DNA of 13,296 bases, taken from contig CAZXVU010000054.1 in assembly GCA_964644465.1 (NCBI GenBank), positions 1 through 13,296 on the forward strand, written 5' to 3'. Made by a program: the position numbers and the translations under genes. This document shows, piece after piece, positions 6,963 through 13,296 of this stretch (the first letter of the stretch is position 1; every line of letters begins with the position of its first letter). This stretch comes from CAZXVU01 sp964644465 (GTDB taxonomy: Bacteria; Chlamydiota; Chlamydiia; Chlamydiales; SM23-39). Under the pieces are notes generated by a model that saw only the letters and a list, made by a program, of their open reading frames with translations, was not told the origin of the DNA and did not search any database.

Positions 6963-8365
6963 GATTTTCCTCCACAGGCCATTTTCAGGGCGTCTAGAAC
7001 GGTATTCGCTTTATGCCGCGATTCTTGAGCTTCAGTCAGAGGCTCCGAATCGAGAACGATGCCGGCCCCTGCCCGTACATAAGCTGTACCGTCTTTGATT
7101 AACGTTGTCCGAATGGCGATGCAGCTGATGAGATTGCCAAATGCATCTAGCGCGACGATCGCGCCGCCGTAAAGGCCCCTTCGGGAATTTTCAATTTCGT
7201 CGATCAGCTCCATCGCCCGCACTTTCGGGGCTCCCGATAATGTCCCTGCGGGGAAAGAAGCTTTGAACGCATCTAGGGCGTCAAGTCCTGTTTCTAATTG
7301 TCCCACGACTCTAGAGACGATGTGCATCACATGGGAGAATTGTTGGACCTTTTTATATTCGAGCACCTGGACGCTTCCAGGTTTAGAGACCGCTCCTACA
7401 TCATTTCTGGCGAGATCGACGAGCATTACGTGCTCTGCGACTTCTTTCGGATCGCTCAACAACTCTTCGCTCGATCCCCCTTTCGGCCGTGTTCCTGCGA
7501 TGGGAGTCGATTCAATCGTTCTGTTTTCTACGGAGATGATTTTTTCTGGAGACGCTCCAGCAATTGCATATCCCTCTAAATCGAAGAAAAAGAGAAAAGG
7601 AGCAGGGCTGACTTGCCTCAATGCGCGGTAGACTTGGAATGGCTCGACATTGATTTTTGCTTGAAATGTGCGGGATGGCACCATCTGAAAAATATCTCCC
7701 GCTCGAATATGTTCTTTGGCTCTCTCTACCATTGCGCCATATTCTGCATCGGAAAGGTCTGAGAGAATTTCAATCTCTTTCTTTTCTGAAAGCACAGGCA
7801 TTGGATGTGCGCGATGAAGCCCCTCATTAAGACGGTCTAATTCTTCCATCCCCTTTTCATAGTCATCTGTAATTGTCGCGATCATGGCCTTCCCGGTTTC
7901 ATGGTCGAAAGAAACGGTCGATTGATAGAATTGGAAATAAAAATCGGGGAGTTTTAGAACATCTGGGTGGCGGTCGGGGATTTTTTCTTTGGAACGGATC
8001 GCATCATAAGAGATGAAACCTGTCACCCCTCCTGTAAAAACAGCGGGCGTATGGACGACTGCAGTCTTCAGCCGCTTTTGAAACGCTCTAAGAGCTACAT
8101 AGGGATCGCTTTCGAATTTCTCAACTTTCTGTTCAATCCGAACTTCGATATTCCGGCCTTTGGCGGTAAACGATGCGATGGGATCGATGCCGATAAAAGA
8201 GTAGCGCGCCTCTCCCGTACCGGGAGTCGATTCGAGGATGCAGCTCCCCTTCTTGGCTAATGCGTGGTAGGCGGTGATTGGAGTGAAATGATCGGCGGGA
8301 ATTTCGCGATAGAGCGCGACCCGGCCGGATTCTTCTTTTAGTTTCTGGAACTCTTCTCGATTCAT
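6959..8365 (-). CDS. trpE: Anthranilate synthase component I
   Basis: 468 residues. Converts chorismate plus ammonia to anthranilate, the committed step of tryptophan synthesis. The N-terminal domain has CILESTPG (42-49), equivalent to the LLES element that binds tryptophan for feedback inhibition. The chorismate-binding domain carries GDIFQMVPSR (223-232), PIAGTRPKG (288-296), DLARND (317-322), GTLSGAPK (374-381) and the C-terminal GAGIVLDSEP (433-442). The feedback motif and the location between trpR and trpG favour TrpE over the related PabB. ATG at 8365 is preceded by GGAG at good spacing. Only 12 bases separate it from the trpR stop, leaving no room for a separate promoter, so its transcription should depend on the trpR promoter. 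Confidence 0.96.
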   Translation of the reverse strand: MNREEFQKLKEESGRVALYREIPADHFTPITAYHALAKKGSCILESTPGTGEARYSFIGIDPIASFTAKGRNIEVRIEQKVEKFESDPYVALRAFQKRLKTAVVHTPAVFTGGVTGFISYDAIRSKEKIPDRHPDVLKLPDFYFQFYQSTVSFDHETGKAMIATITDDYEKGMEELDRLNEGLHRAHPMPVLSEKKEIEILSDLSDAEYGAMVERAKEHIRAGDIFQMVPSRTFQAKINVEPFQVYRALRQVSPAPFLFFFDLEGYAIAGASPEKIISVENRTIESTPIAGTRPKGGSSEELLSDPKEVAEHVMLVDLARNDVGAVSKPGSVQVLEYKKVQQFSHVMHIVSRVVGQLETGLDALDAFKASFPAGTLSGAPKVRAMELIDEIENSRRGLYGGAIVALDAFGNLISCIAIRTTLIKDGTAYVRAGAGIVLDSEPLTEAQESRHKANTVLDALKMACGGKS

Positions 8366-8377
8366 GGATCTCCTTGG

Positions 8378-8659
8378 TCAGGAGATCAATTTTCTCCTGA
8401 GATCGGGTTCAATTATTTTCAGAGAATTGGAACCGCGGGTAATTTTCGCGATGCTAATCCCAAACCTTTTGGCTATTTCCCGCTGGCTCATCTTGCCCCG
8501 GACTAGCTCTTGGACGATCAGGTAGCGGTTGGCAATCTCGGAGCGCTCGGTGGCTGTTAAAAACAGCCCGAAAAGCGCTTCCAGCTCCTTGTGGCTCTTA
8601 GCCTTAGAGCACAACTCTAAGAAGCCTCGCCAGCCATCTTCTTCGGTTTCGGTTTTCAT
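8378..8659 (-). CDS. trpR: Trp operon repressor TrpR
   Basis: 93 residues, close to the E. coli protein (108) but with a shorter N-terminal arm and C-terminus. The core LTATERSEIANRYLIVQ followed by MSQREIAKRF and ITRGSNSLK matches TrpR strongly. The helix-turn-helix lies at about residues 57-81. The family binds tryptophan as corepressor and works as a dimer on palindromic operators. It is the first gene of the operon, 12 bases before trpE. A candidate operator overlaps its own promoter (see 8682-8701), so TrpR would control both itself and the biosynthetic genes. In pathogenic Chlamydia TrpR also precedes or accompanies partial trp operons; here the accompanying gene set is complete. Confidence 0.95.
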   Translation of the reverse strand: MKTETEEDGWRGFLELCSKAKSHKELEALFGLFLTATERSEIANRYLIVQELVRGKMSQREIAKRFGISIAKITRGSNSLKIIEPDLRRKLIS

Positions 8660-8681
8660 GCGGTTTCCAATTTCGTATTAC

Positions 8682-8701
8682 TGTAATGTTACACCATTAC
8701 A
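8682..8701. promoter_or_regulatory. Candidate TrpR operator
   Basis: TGTAATG and CATTACA form a perfect 7-base inverted repeat separated by six bases, giving a 20-base site. Two smaller palindromes are nested in or overlap it: TGTAA-TG-TTACA (8682-8693) and ATTAC-T-GTAAT (8677-8687). The site covers the candidate -10 region of the trpR promoter and lies 23 bases upstream of the trpR start codon, an ideal repressor position. Its size resembles the E. coli trp operator, but the half-site is not the canonical CTAG core, so TrpR binding is inference. Confidence 0.55.
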
Positions 8702-8715
8702 CCATTTTCTGTCAA
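8686..8715 (-). promoter_or_regulatory. Candidate sigma-70-type promoter of the trp operon
   Basis: On the minus strand a perfect TTGACA -35 box occupies 8715-8710. After an 18-base spacer TAACAT (8691-8686) matches the -10 consensus at four of six positions. The start site would be near 8679, about 20 bases before the trpR ATG. It is the only good promoter upstream of the cluster, and the operator-like repeat overlaps its -10 box. Confidence 0.55.
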
Positions 8716-8718
8716 AAC

Positions 8719-8738
8719 ATTCTTATGTATTTAAGAAT
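8719..8738 (-). terminator. Weak AT-rich hairpin between the hydrolase gene and the trp promoter
   Basis: ATTCTTA and TAAGAAT form a 7-base stem around a six-base loop, followed on the minus strand by GTTTTG. It lies 36 bases after the hydrolase stop and immediately before the trp -35 box. It could be a weak intrinsic terminator or simply AT-rich promoter-upstream DNA; the short T tract and low stem stability keep confidence low. Confidence 0.25.
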
Positions 8739-8773
8739 TAAAAGGATATGCTATCTGTATTCGCTCTCAAGCG

Positions 8774-9898
8774 CTATTTCAGTGAAATGGGCTCAATTTT
8801 GATTAAAGAGAGCTGTTTTTTGAAGTTTTTATACCTGTCTGCCAACGTTTCTATCGCCTCTGCAGTTTGTCTCGCTCCGGCTTCCCCCACAAAGAAGAAA
8901 TGATTGCCGTGAATGGTCATGCAGAACTTCTCCGGAATTGAGTTGGCAATGAGCGATTTCACCGATTTCCATTGATCCGGAGAGAGTTTACCCACCGCTG
9001 GAATACTGAGGTAGTTCTTGGTCATTTTTTGCGCCATGCAAATAGACCAATTTTGCGAATCGAATAAACAGTGTTCCGGGTCCATTTGCGAATCTCCATT
9101 GAGAACTCCAATAAACGGATATTGATGGAAGGAAAAACATCCTGTGTCTTGAATGCAATCTTCTATGCTCTCGAAAAGATGGTCTTTTTGGTAGCGATAG
9201 ATGGATCCGAGAAGATTGATCGGCGTATTCCCTAAAAAGTCTTTTTCATAAATCGCTTTTGGGAGGATGACATGGTGATTCAGCTCATCTTGAGCCTTGA
9301 GCATATTGGAAAAAACCTCCAAAAACATTTTGCTCTCCGTCAACCCATTTGGCAACGGTTTGATATTTACACCCGGTTCAAAAAAGATATAGGGAAATGG
9401 GGGAACCCCTGATAAAGAAACAAAGAAATCGAGCTCGAGGCCCTCTTTCTCTGCGGCTTCTTGAATCGACTGGGCAATCTTTCCTCCCATGCTCCATCCC
9501 AGAACAATCACATGATTAGAAAGATGATTTTCAACGATCCATTTTTTCGCAATCTCCGCCATTTGGGCGCCCCAATCCCGAATGGAATAATCAGGGAATA
9601 TTTTTCCAAAAACCGGATTGTTTAGCGGATAGGAAATGCCGAGGAAAGAAAATCCCTTTTTCAAAAGCCAATAGTTGAGGAAATCTTTTTCATTTCCTCC
9701 CGGATACCCATAAGAGATCCTCGCCAGATGAGCAAAACCGGGGACAAAGATCACTAAAGGCCCTCCCCCTTTTCCCTTCTCGAAATGGATCAGCGCGGGA
9801 AACCCCGCTCCCTGAACCATTTGTTCTCCATGATAAAGAGGCGATTCTGCTTGTGCATGAATAGCGAGAAATAAGAGAAAAAAAAGAGCGTTGCGCAT
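8774..9898 (-). CDS. Secreted alpha/beta-hydrolase (lipase/esterase-like), substrate unknown
   Basis: 374 residues from the ATG at 9898. The N-terminus MRNALFFLLFLAIHAQA is a convincing Sec signal peptide with probable cleavage after residue 17 (AQA-ES), so the protein should be exported. An alpha/beta-hydrolase fold is suggested by the VIFVPGF oxyanion segment (49-55), the nucleophile elbow GWSMGG with S136, a possible acid D269 in GDS, and a C-terminal histidine (H333 in IHGNHFFF). Several cysteines in the mature part fit an extracytoplasmic protein. A longer frame opens at 9970, but its first 24 codons run through a duplicated fragment of the neighbouring upp gene in another frame and would bury the signal peptide. 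AGGA eight bases before 9898 supports the shorter start. Specific activity cannot be assigned. Confidence 0.8.
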   Translation of the reverse strand: MRNALFFLLFLAIHAQAESPLYHGEQMVQGAGFPALIHFEKGKGGGPLVIFVPGFAHLARISYGYPGGNEKDFLNYWLLKKGFSFLGISYPLNNPVFGKIFPDYSIRDWGAQMAEIAKKWIVENHLSNHVIVLGWSMGGKIAQSIQEAAEKEGLELDFFVSLSGVPPFPYIFFEPGVNIKPLPNGLTESKMFLEVFSNMLKAQDELNHHVILPKAIYEKDFLGNTPINLLGSIYRYQKDHLFESIEDCIQDTGCFSFHQYPFIGVLNGDSQMDPEHCLFDSQNWSICMAQKMTKNYLSIPAVGKLSPDQWKSVKSLIANSIPEKFCMTIHGNHFFFVGEAGARQTAEAIETLADRYKNFKKQLSLIKIEPISLK

Positions 9899-9926
9899 AT
9901 TCCAATTCCTATACGCAAAAATGGAA

Positions 9927-9980
9927 TTAATCCAGCTCCATTTTTTCGCCACAGGAGCGGTCTCCTGCATCGCCCAAGCC
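9927..9980 (-). pseudogene. 54-bp duplicate of the 3' end of upp
   Basis: Matches 10189-10242, the last codons of upp, at 51 of 54 positions. On the minus strand it still reads GLGDAGDRS-C-GEKMELD and stop, with one tyrosine-to-cysteine change and silent changes elsewhere. It is not connected to an upp reading frame and overlaps the region just upstream of the hydrolase gene. It probably arose by duplication linked to the intervening inverted repeat. Confidence 0.85.
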
Positions 9981-10010
9981 TAGTGACCCAGCTGAGAGAT
10001 CAATAATTTT

Positions 10011-10158
10011 ATCCTGCAAATCCTGTCGCGAGCATTGCGAGCGTTTCCTGCATATCCTGTTTAATTGAGATCCAAAAAGCCCCATTACGTTTGTTTGGGC
10101 ATTGGAATGAACAGGATGCGCAGGATACGGCCGAAATGGCCGACAGGATATGCAGGAT
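10011..10158. repeat. Long inverted repeat made of CAGGAT/ATCCTG words
   Basis: The left arm (10011-10061) and right arm (10110-10158) are about 50 bases each and complementary at roughly 80 percent of positions, with a 48-base loop. Both arms are built from repeated ATCCTG on one side and CAGGAT on the other, for example AACAGGAT, GCAGGA and GACAGGAT. A further ATCCTGCAAAT copy occurs in direct orientation at 10170-10180. Similar CAGGAT-rich interspersed repeats are common between genes in many bacteria. Here it lies directly after upp and could act as a transcription-ending or stabilising hairpin. With the upp fragment it accounts for the whole gene-free stretch between upp and the hydrolase. 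Confidence 0.8.
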
Positions 10159-10188
10159 AGAGTTTTTCATCCTGCAAATATCTTGTAT

Positions 10189-10860
10189 TTAATCGAGTTC
10201 CATTTTTTCGCCATAGGAGCGGTCTCCTGCATCGCCCAAGCCGGGAACGATATATCCCTTATCATTCAGCAGAGGATCGATCGCCGCGGCAAAAATTTGC
10301 AGATCAGGATAAACCGATCGGATCCGGGCAATGCCTGGTTTTGCGGCGATGGCAGAGATGAGGATGATTTTCTTTGGGCCGTATCGCTTGACGATATCGA
10401 TGGTCGCTAAAATAGACCCGCCAGTAGCGATCATCGTATCGATGATCAGAACTGTCTTCCCTTCCACTTCAGGCAGAGAGACGTAATCAATTCGCGGCTG
10501 CAAGGTGTCTTCATCTCTGGAGATGCCAAAAAAGCCCACTGGGGAATTGGGAAATATTTTTTGAACGCCTGAGCAAAGAGGAACCCCTGCCCTCCAAAGG
10601 GCCACCAAAACAGGCTCTTCATCGCAAAGAGAATGGGTCGCGCTGGCGCCAGTCAGAGTTTCCACCTCTGTATCTGACCTAAGGAGCTCTTTGAACACTT
10701 CCAACCCGAGGTACTCCCCGATCTTTTCCAGATTTTCCCGGAATTCTTTCGGCTCTGTTTCAGGCTTTCGGATCTCATAGAGGAGCTGGTTGAGGGCAAA
10801 GCTTTGATCGGCAAATGCAAATGAAGAGAGAGAAATGAAGGACACAATCCATTTTTTCAT
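10189..10860 (-). CDS. upp: Uracil phosphoribosyltransferase with signal-peptide-like N-terminus
   Basis: 223 residues. The C-terminal two thirds is clearly UPRTase, which makes UMP from uracil and PRPP: VALWRAGVP (86-94), the PRPP loop VLIIDTMIATGGS (137-149) and the uracil-binding GYIVPGLGDAGDR (202-214). E. coli Upp is 208 residues. The N-terminus is odd: MKKWIVSFISLSSFAFA looks like a Sec signal peptide with a cleavage site near residue 17, and it replaces the usual HPLVxHKL start. No alternative ATG, GTG or TTG occurs before the enzyme domain, and AGGGG stands five bases before ATG 10860, so the start is well supported. An exported UPRTase would lack an obvious PRPP supply, so either the segment is not cleaved or the protein has another role. 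The last 54 bases are duplicated at 9927-9980. Confidence 0.88.
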   Translation of the reverse strand: MKKWIVSFISLSSFAFADQSFALNQLLYEIRKPETEPKEFRENLEKIGEYLGLEVFKELLRSDTEVETLTGASATHSLCDEEPVLVALWRAGVPLCSGVQKIFPNSPVGFFGISRDEDTLQPRIDYVSLPEVEGKTVLIIDTMIATGGSILATIDIVKRYGPKKIILISAIAAKPGIARIRSVYPDLQIFAAAIDPLLNDKGYIVPGLGDAGDRSYGEKMELD

Positions 10861-10889
10861 AATTCCCCTGACGTGGTAAAAAGGGAGCT

Positions 10890-10918
10890 ACTCTAAAAAA
10901 GAAATGAAATGAGTGCAA
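10890..10918 (-). promoter_or_regulatory. Candidate upp promoter
   Basis: On the minus strand TTGCAC (10918-10913) and TAGAGT (10895-10890) are separated by 17 bases and lie about 30 bases before the upp start. They are reasonable but not strong -35 and -10 matches. The 77-base gap also has to hold the promoter of the divergent gene at 10938, for which I see no convincing boxes. Confidence 0.35.
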
Positions 10919-10937
10919 GATTTTAAAGGAAGTAGTT

Positions 10938-11621
10938 ATGGCCGCATCCTCATCTTCATGCACAACAAGAGGATCTCAAGTCTGGTGCAATGCTTACAGC
11001 TATGCTGAACTAAATGGTTTAACAAATAATAGACTGCAACAAGTTCTCGAGAGGATGCCTGCTAAAGAACTCTTCCCAGGTTTAAATCAGACGATCGATG
11101 GCCGCCCGCCAACTTTAGCCGAGAGAATGAACTGGCTTGACAAAATGCCTTATAAGCAGATCCTCGAAGTATGCGATGCAGAGCATGCGCGCTGTTTGCT
11201 GGGTTGGATCACAGATGCAAGCATGCTCTCCGATCCGAATGCGGTCCATTATGTAGCTGCTGCATTAACGATCATGAATAAACCCGACCGTTTTCCCATT
11301 TTTGTCGAAGCTGCTAAACAATCGCGAAGCACATATCCCGGCATAAAAATAAGCGATCTTTTAATCGCCCATTATACCCCCGGAAATAACCCTTTTGCAT
11401 TGGGACTCCCACCGAATATTCTAGAGGTGGTAAGGATTGAATATAAAATTATTGAGCATACGGTCCAGTGTATTAGAACCGCTTCCATGGCATTGTCATT
11501 AGCTCGCAGAGATCTTATCGAACAATGCGATGGTGAATTGGTTGCTTTGATGGAAAGGGTCCTGAAGGGAAATGAAGAAGCGCCCCCGCCCATATTTGAA
11601 GAACTGGGAAATAAAGTTTAA
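10938..11621 (+). CDS. Hypothetical protein, 227 residues, upstream of lysS
   Basis: I do not recognise this protein. It has a real ribosome binding site (AAGGAAG five bases before the ATG), ordinary composition and a full-length frame, so it is very likely expressed. There is no signal peptide or membrane segment. The N-terminus is serine-rich (MAASSSS) and the rest appears largely helical, with a proline-rich spot EEAPPPIFEE near the C-terminus. Residues 25-50 (LNGLTNNRLQQVLERMPAKELFPGLNQ) vaguely resemble the spacing of an F-box, which some environmental chlamydiae use in effectors, but the match is too weak to name. It is transcribed away from upp and only eight bases separate it from the longest lysS frame, so the two are probably cotranscribed. 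Confidence 0.75.
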   Translation: MAASSSSCTTRGSQVWCNAYSYAELNGLTNNRLQQVLERMPAKELFPGLNQTIDGRPPTLAERMNWLDKMPYKQILEVCDAEHARCLLGWITDASMLSDPNAVHYVAAALTIMNKPDRFPIFVEAAKQSRSTYPGIKISDLLIAHYTPGNNPFALGLPPNILEVVRIEYKIIEHTVQCIRTASMALSLARRDLIEQCDGELVALMERVLKGNEEAPPPIFEELGNKV

Positions 11622-11629
11622 AAAAATTT

Positions 11630-13296
11630 ATGAGTCACAAAATTTCTCTACCTGGACAAATAAGCCCCATGGAGGCTACCCTAGAGGACAAAACCCATGT
11701 AAATGCAATGACATTTCCTATTCCAGAGTATCACAATATTGAAGAATTCCAGAATCGCACCCGAAAGCTCGCTGAAATCCGGGCTTTGGGAGTCGAGCCC
11801 TATCCTCCTAAATATGTGAATACGCAGAAGGCCGCTCAGATCGCCCTGGACGCTGAAGGGAAAGAAATGGGACACCACGACGATGCGGCGGCCGGCAATA
11901 CTCAAAATGTCTTTGTATCAGGGCGCCTGGTCCTTTTCCGAGCGATGGGAAAGAACGCCTTTGCCCACATCCAAGATGAGACAGGGCGCATTCAAATCAT
12001 GTTCAACCGCGATCTGACCCATGTCGAAGGATTGAAACCTACAGAAGAAGTCACTCCCATCAAATTCATCGAAAAAAAACTCGATCTGGGAGACATCATT
12101 GGAGTCGAAGGACATCTTTTCAAAACACAGCGCGGAGAACTGACGATTTTTGCGAAAAAAGTCACTCTTCTTTGCAAATCGCTCCTTCCTCTTCCCGACA
12201 AACACAGCGGCTTGGCCGATAAAGGCGTCCGCTATCGCAAGCGCTGGCTCGATCTCATCACGCATCCCGAATCTTTAGACCGTTTCCGAACCCGTTCCCG
12301 CATCCTCCTTGCCATCCGCAATTACTTAGAAGAGGCGGGCTTTGAAGAGGTGGAAACACCTGTTCTTCAAAATACCTACGGCGGCGCGCAAGCACGACCC
12401 TTCATCACCCACTTGAATGCTCTCAATCAAGACATGTATCTGCGGATTTCGCTAGAAATTTCCCTGAAAAAACTCATCGTCGGCGGCATGCAGAAGATCT
12501 ACGAGATCGGCAAAGTATTCCGCAACGAAGGGATCGATAAGACGCATAATCCCGAATTCACAATGCTGGAAGCGTACGCTGCGGGATGGGACTACAACGA
12601 CATGATGGACTTTACCGAAGGGGTTTTTGAATCGATCGCCCTCAATCTTTTTGGCGACACAAAAGTGCGCCTGACTCCCGAAGGAGAAGGGACAGCCTAT
12701 GTGATCGATCTAAAAGCTCCTTGGAAGCGGATGACGATGAAAGAGGCCATTAAAACCTATGGCCATATCGATGTAGACAAGATGTCGGAGCCGGAAATGC
12801 GCTCCCGCCTCCTCAAAGAGACCCATATCGACCCGAAAGGGGTCACCCACGCCCCGCGCGGGGCCCTCATCGCTATGCTCTTCGAAGAGTTCGCAGAGCC
12901 CCATCTCATCCAGCCTCACCACATTATCGATCACCCCATAGAAACGACGCCGCTTTGCAAACTGCATCGCGACCCAGAGTTCCGCAAAGAAGGTTTTGTA
13001 GAGAGATTTGAGAGCTTTATCCTAGCCCGCGAAATGTGCAATTCCTATTCAGAGCTCAACGATCCTGAGCTGCAGCGGCAATTGCTGCTTCAGCAAGCGG
13101 AAAAACGGGAAAAGGGCGATGTTGAGGCCAATCCTCTCGATGAAGAATTCATCGAAGCGATCTGCCAAGGCATGCCTCCCACAGGCGGGGTCGGCATCGG
13201 CATCGATCGGCTCGTTATGCTATTCACAAATGCGGAATCGATCAGAGACGTCCTCTTCTTCCCTCTCATGAGGCCGGAAGAGCACGCTCCCTCTTA
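11630..13296 (+). CDS. lysS: Lysyl-tRNA synthetase, class II; stop codon at or just past the window edge
   Basis: Charges tRNA-Lys with lysine in the cytoplasm. The N-terminal anticodon-binding OB fold includes RTRKLAEIRALGVEPYP and the stretch VSGRLVLFRAMGKNAFAHIQD. The class II catalytic core follows with KRWLDL, motif 2 (FRNEG at 12518-12532, then HNPEFTMLEAY) and motif 3 (GVGIGIDRLVMLF near 13186-13220). Three in-frame ATGs are possible: 11630, 11669 and 11708, none with a clear Shine-Dalgarno sequence. The longest is listed; the one at 11708 would give 529 residues and best matches chlamydial LysRS (about 526). The final bases are TA after the serine of RPEEHAPS, probably the start of TAA or TAG, so the gene is effectively complete. 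Confidence 0.95.
   Translation, partial: MSHKISLPGQISPMEATLEDKTHVNAMTFPIPEYHNIEEFQNRTRKLAEIRALGVEPYPPKYVNTQKAAQIALDAEGKEMGHHDDAAAGNTQNVFVSGRLVLFRAMGKNAFAHIQDETGRIQIMFNRDLTHVEGLKPTEEVTPIKFIEKKLDLGDIIGVEGHLFKTQRGELTIFAKKVTLLCKSLLPLPDKHSGLADKGVRYRKRWLDLITHPESLDRFRTRSRILLAIRNYLEEAGFEEVETPVLQNTYGGAQARPFITHLNALNQDMYLRISLEISLKKLIVGGMQKIYEIGKVFRNEGIDKTHNPEFTMLEAYAAGWDYNDMMDFTEGVFESIALNLFGDTKVRLTPEGEGTAYVIDLKAPWKRMTMKEAIKTYGHIDVDKMSEPEMRSRLLKETHIDPKGVTHAPRGALIAMLFEEFAEPHLIQPHHIIDHPIETTPLCKLHRDPEFRKEGFVERFESFILAREMCNSYSELNDPELQRQLLLQQAEKREKGDVEANPLDEEFIEAICQGMPPTGGVGIGIDRLVMLFTNAESIRDVLFFPLMRPEEHAPS

Noticed and set aside
7263..7631. 122-codon plus-strand frame opposite trpE
   Set aside because: It is antisense to the conserved chorismate-binding core, and its composition reflects the complementary codons.
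8366..8377. Trp leader peptide or attenuator between trpR and trpE
   Set aside because: The gap is only 12 bases and there is no tryptophan-codon-rich short frame before trpR.
11918..12265. 115-codon minus-strand frame opposite lysS
   Set aside because: It is antisense to the conserved OB-fold and catalytic sequence of LysRS.
12852..12863. CCCCGCGCGGGG palindrome inside lysS
   Set aside because: It is short, lies within conserved coding sequence and encodes ordinary residues; probably chance in GC-rich codons.

Overview
The window most likely comes from an environmental (Parachlamydiales-like) member of the Chlamydiae. Three things point there. One gene fuses 3-dehydroquinate dehydratase to shikimate dehydrogenase in the AroDE order used by chlamydiae. 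A TrpR-type repressor is encoded with the trp genes, and TrpR is essentially restricted to gamma-proteobacteria and chlamydiae. The lysyl-tRNA synthetase has chlamydial length and N-terminal layout. I cannot assign a genus from sequence alone.

Left two thirds (1-8760), all on the minus strand: a complete, tightly packed tryptophan operon read from right to left as trpR, trpE, trpG, trpD-trpC (fused), trpF-trpB (fused), trpA and aroF (DAHP synthase), followed after a palindromic spacer by aroDE, which runs off the left edge. Nearly every junction overlaps by 4-17 bases, which suggests translational coupling. A perfect TTGACA -35 box and a 20-base inverted repeat over the -10 region lie just upstream of trpR, so the repressor probably controls its own gene and the whole operon. 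DAHP synthase and AroDE feed chorismate to TrpE/TrpG, and the remaining genes finish the route to tryptophan.

Middle (8774-10860), also minus strand: a secreted alpha/beta-hydrolase and, upstream of it, a uracil phosphoribosyltransferase that unexpectedly starts with a signal-peptide-like segment. Between them lies a repeat region: a long inverted repeat built from CAGGAT/ATCCTG words, flanked on the far side by a 54-base duplicate of the 3' end of the phosphoribosyltransferase gene.

Right (10938-13296), plus strand: an unrecognised 227-residue protein and, eight bases later, lysS, whose last two bases in the window (TA) are probably the start of its stop codon.

The most unusual content is a set of long imperfect palindromes. 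One of exactly 162 bp (54 codons) is inserted in frame inside the TrpB domain, where TrpB homologues have no such segment. A second, about 175 bp, spans the aroF/aroDE junction and supplies aroF's last codons. Both have the apex AAACTT-loop-AAGTTT. They behave like protein-coding palindromic elements of the kind known from Rickettsia, which I do not know to be described in Chlamydiae.
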